Shown here piece by piece: positions 46,018 through 46,760 of a stretch of 46,760 nt of DNA (within the stretch, counting starts at the first letter, position 1; every line of letters starts with the position of its first letter). Source of the stretch: Candidatus Caccousia avicola (lineage in GTDB: Bacteria > Bacillota > Clostridia > Oscillospirales > Acutalibacteraceae). Made by a program: the position numbers and the translations under genes. The notes under the pieces were generated by a model that made no database searches, had not been told where the DNA came from, and was given only the letters and a program-made list of their open reading frames with translations. Where the stretch lies: positions 1 to 46,760 of the forward strand of contig DVGZ01000125.1 of assembly GCA_018712435.1 (NCBI GenBank), in the 5' to 3' direction.

Positions 46018-46565
46018 GTATCGGAAGACTTCCGGCGGCCCGCGGGACCAAAGACCTCAAACGCCAGCTGACGGGGCAGGAACGGGCGGATCGAATCCAG
46101 AACACGCTCCTCCGGATGGAACACCACCAGGCAGAAGCCGCCGTATTTCGGGGAACGCACGGCGATATACCACGCGCCCTCATCGGAACCGTCATCCGCC
46201 ATGGAGGTGAAAAATTTCTTGTCATAGCGCTTGGACTGGTGATCGACCGCCTTGTATTTTCCAATCGCCTCGACGTCCTTGCAGTCGAAGGAAATCACGC
46301 GCTTGCGGCGCTGGCGGTTGATGATGCGGTCAATGGTCAAATCTCCGTTTGTCACACTGTACTCAAATTCCAGATTGCGCGATGTGATCAGCCAGTACGC
46401 GCCGTAACCCGCGGCAATAATCACGAGAAAACCAAACATCGGGATCACAAAAATACCGAGAAAGCAGATGATAAGGAAAGCCAGGGACAATCCCACATAC
46501 ATCAGATAATCCTTCCCGCTGTGCTTGCGTTGGATAATTTGTTCCACAAAAATGTCCTGATTCAT
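46014..46565 (-). CDS. DUF6106-like membrane protein
   Basis: A 183-residue protein beginning MNQDIFVEQIIQRKHSG, which resembles DUF6106 proteins of Clostridia. Two membrane segments close together (about 22-58; LMYVGLSLAFLIICFLGIFV and FGFLVIIAAGYGAYWLI) precede a soluble domain of about 120 residues (NLEFEYSVTNGDLTIDRIIN, HPEERVLDSIRPFL), which looks like a bacterial PH-type domain. Function unknown. GGAGG lies 12 bases before the ATG. It overlaps acpS by 4 bases and has its own promoter. Confidence 0.72.
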   Translation of the reverse strand: MNQDIFVEQIIQRKHSGKDYLMYVGLSLAFLIICFLGIFVIPMFGFLVIIAAGYGAYWLITSRNLEFEYSVTNGDLTIDRIINRQRRKRVISFDCKDVEAIGKYKAVDHQSKRYDKKFFTSMADDGSDEGAWYIAVRSPKYGGFCLVVFHPEERVLDSIRPFLPRQLAFEVFGPAGRRKSSDT

Positions 46566-46622
46566 AGCTTCCAGAATCCTCCGTGAAATAAAATGGACCG
46601 GCAAAAACGCCGTAGTGTGTTC

Positions 46623-46651
46623 ATTGTAACACATCCCCCGGGACAATACAA
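46623..46651 (-). promoter_or_regulatory. Sigma-A promoter of the DUF6106-acpS unit
   Basis: Minus-strand TTGTAT (46646-46651), 17 bases, TACAAT (46623-46628) with TG before the -10. Confidence 0.68.
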
Positions 46652-46700
46652 TTATTTTTGAAAAAAGTTCACAATACTCCCCGGGCATCCGGCTTCATCT

Positions 46701-46760
46701 TTATTCTTTGCCGTTCCAGCAGTAGGTGCACAGCTTGCACGGTTCGATTCCCACGGAAGC
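46701..46760 (-). CDS. C-terminal end of an unidentified Cys-rich protein
   Basis: The last 19 codons and TAA stop of a gene entering from the right edge. The visible end is EPCKLCTYCWNGKE. Three Cys spaced C-x2-C-x2-C with a following W-x-G resemble the iron-sulfur segment near the C-terminus of PurF-type amidophosphoribosyltransferases, but 19 residues are too few to be sure. Any other C-terminal metal-binding tail would look similar. Confidence 0.5.
   Translation of the reverse strand, partial: ASVGIEPCKLCTYCWNGKE

Noticed and set aside
43468-46071. An open frame of 867 codons on the plus strand
   Set aside because: Antisense to the lipoprotein, nnrD/nnrE and acpS genes, with low-complexity basic sequence; a shadow frame.

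Overview
The window looks like chromosomal DNA of a spore-forming, anaerobic member of the Clostridia, most likely an Oscillospiraceae/Ruminococcaceae-type genome. The reasons are sporulation and germination genes (spoIIGA, sigE, gerAA, a gerAB-gerAC fusion, DUF421/DUF4363 genes), Bacillus/Clostridium gene order (miaB-ylbF-mutS-mutL-miaA; ylmE-sepF-ylmH-divIVA-ileS-lspA-rluD; acpS-nnrD-lipoprotein-ndoA), a sodium-pump decarboxylase, AAGGAGG-type ribosome binding sites, frequent TTG/GTG starts and a fairly GC-rich sequence. I see no phage, insertion sequence, transposase or CRISPR array. The genus call is inference only.

Layout. 1-2,473 (+): the end of an ArsR-family metal sensor, a stand-alone HMA metallochaperone and a Zn/Cd-type P1B ATPase, a metal-efflux operon closed by a bidirectional terminator. 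2,526-19,845 (-): a run of 15 genes: miaB, ylbF-like, mutS, mutL, miaA, an HlyD-like protein, ylmE, sepF, ylmH, divIVA, ileS, lspA, rluD, a Cof-type HAD phosphatase and comEA. It joins tRNA modification, mismatch repair, cell division, translation and lipoprotein processing, and starts at one good sigma-A promoter. 20,024-23,596 (+): an MgtC-family membrane protein, a monocistronic tRNA-Leu(GAG) with a consensus promoter and its own terminator, and a three-gene ABC-2 transporter. 23,688-28,297 (-): mscL with a zinc-ribbon tail, pcrA, and the beta and gamma/delta subunits of a Na+-translocating decarboxylase. 28,603-30,054 (+): an AraC regulator and a DUF1836 protein. 30,077-33,766 (-): the spore germinant receptor genes gerAA and gerAB-gerAC (fused). 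33,915-34,975 (+): DUF421 and DUF4363, divergent from the receptor. 35,193-35,663 (+): nrdR. 35,736-40,859 (-): pepF, pyrG, asnB. 41,210-42,825 (-): sigE and spoIIGA. 42,954-46,565 (-): ndoA toxin, a lipoprotein, nnrD/nnrE, acpS and a DUF6106-like membrane protein, then the last codons of another minus-strand gene at the right edge.

How the genes work together. SpoIIGA is the protease that activates pro-sigma-E in the mother cell. The GerA-type receptor, DUF421/DUF4363 proteins and possibly the GerS/YdcC-position lipoprotein belong to the later spore and germination programme. LspA, encoded here, is the enzyme that would process the lipobox inside the GerAB-GerAC fusion.

Most distinctive points: (1) the germinant receptor permease and lipoprotein subunits are one polypeptide that keeps a complete internal lipoprotein signal peptide; (2) an EndoA/MazF toxin gene sits directly before spoIIGA-sigE without its usual antitoxin and alr neighbours; (3) the asnB upstream region holds a promoter, a strong terminator and a 23-codon ORF with a perfect Shine-Dalgarno; (4) pepF is preceded by a leader rich in hairpins; (5) cysteine-rich metal-binding tails occur on the YlbF-family protein and on MscL.
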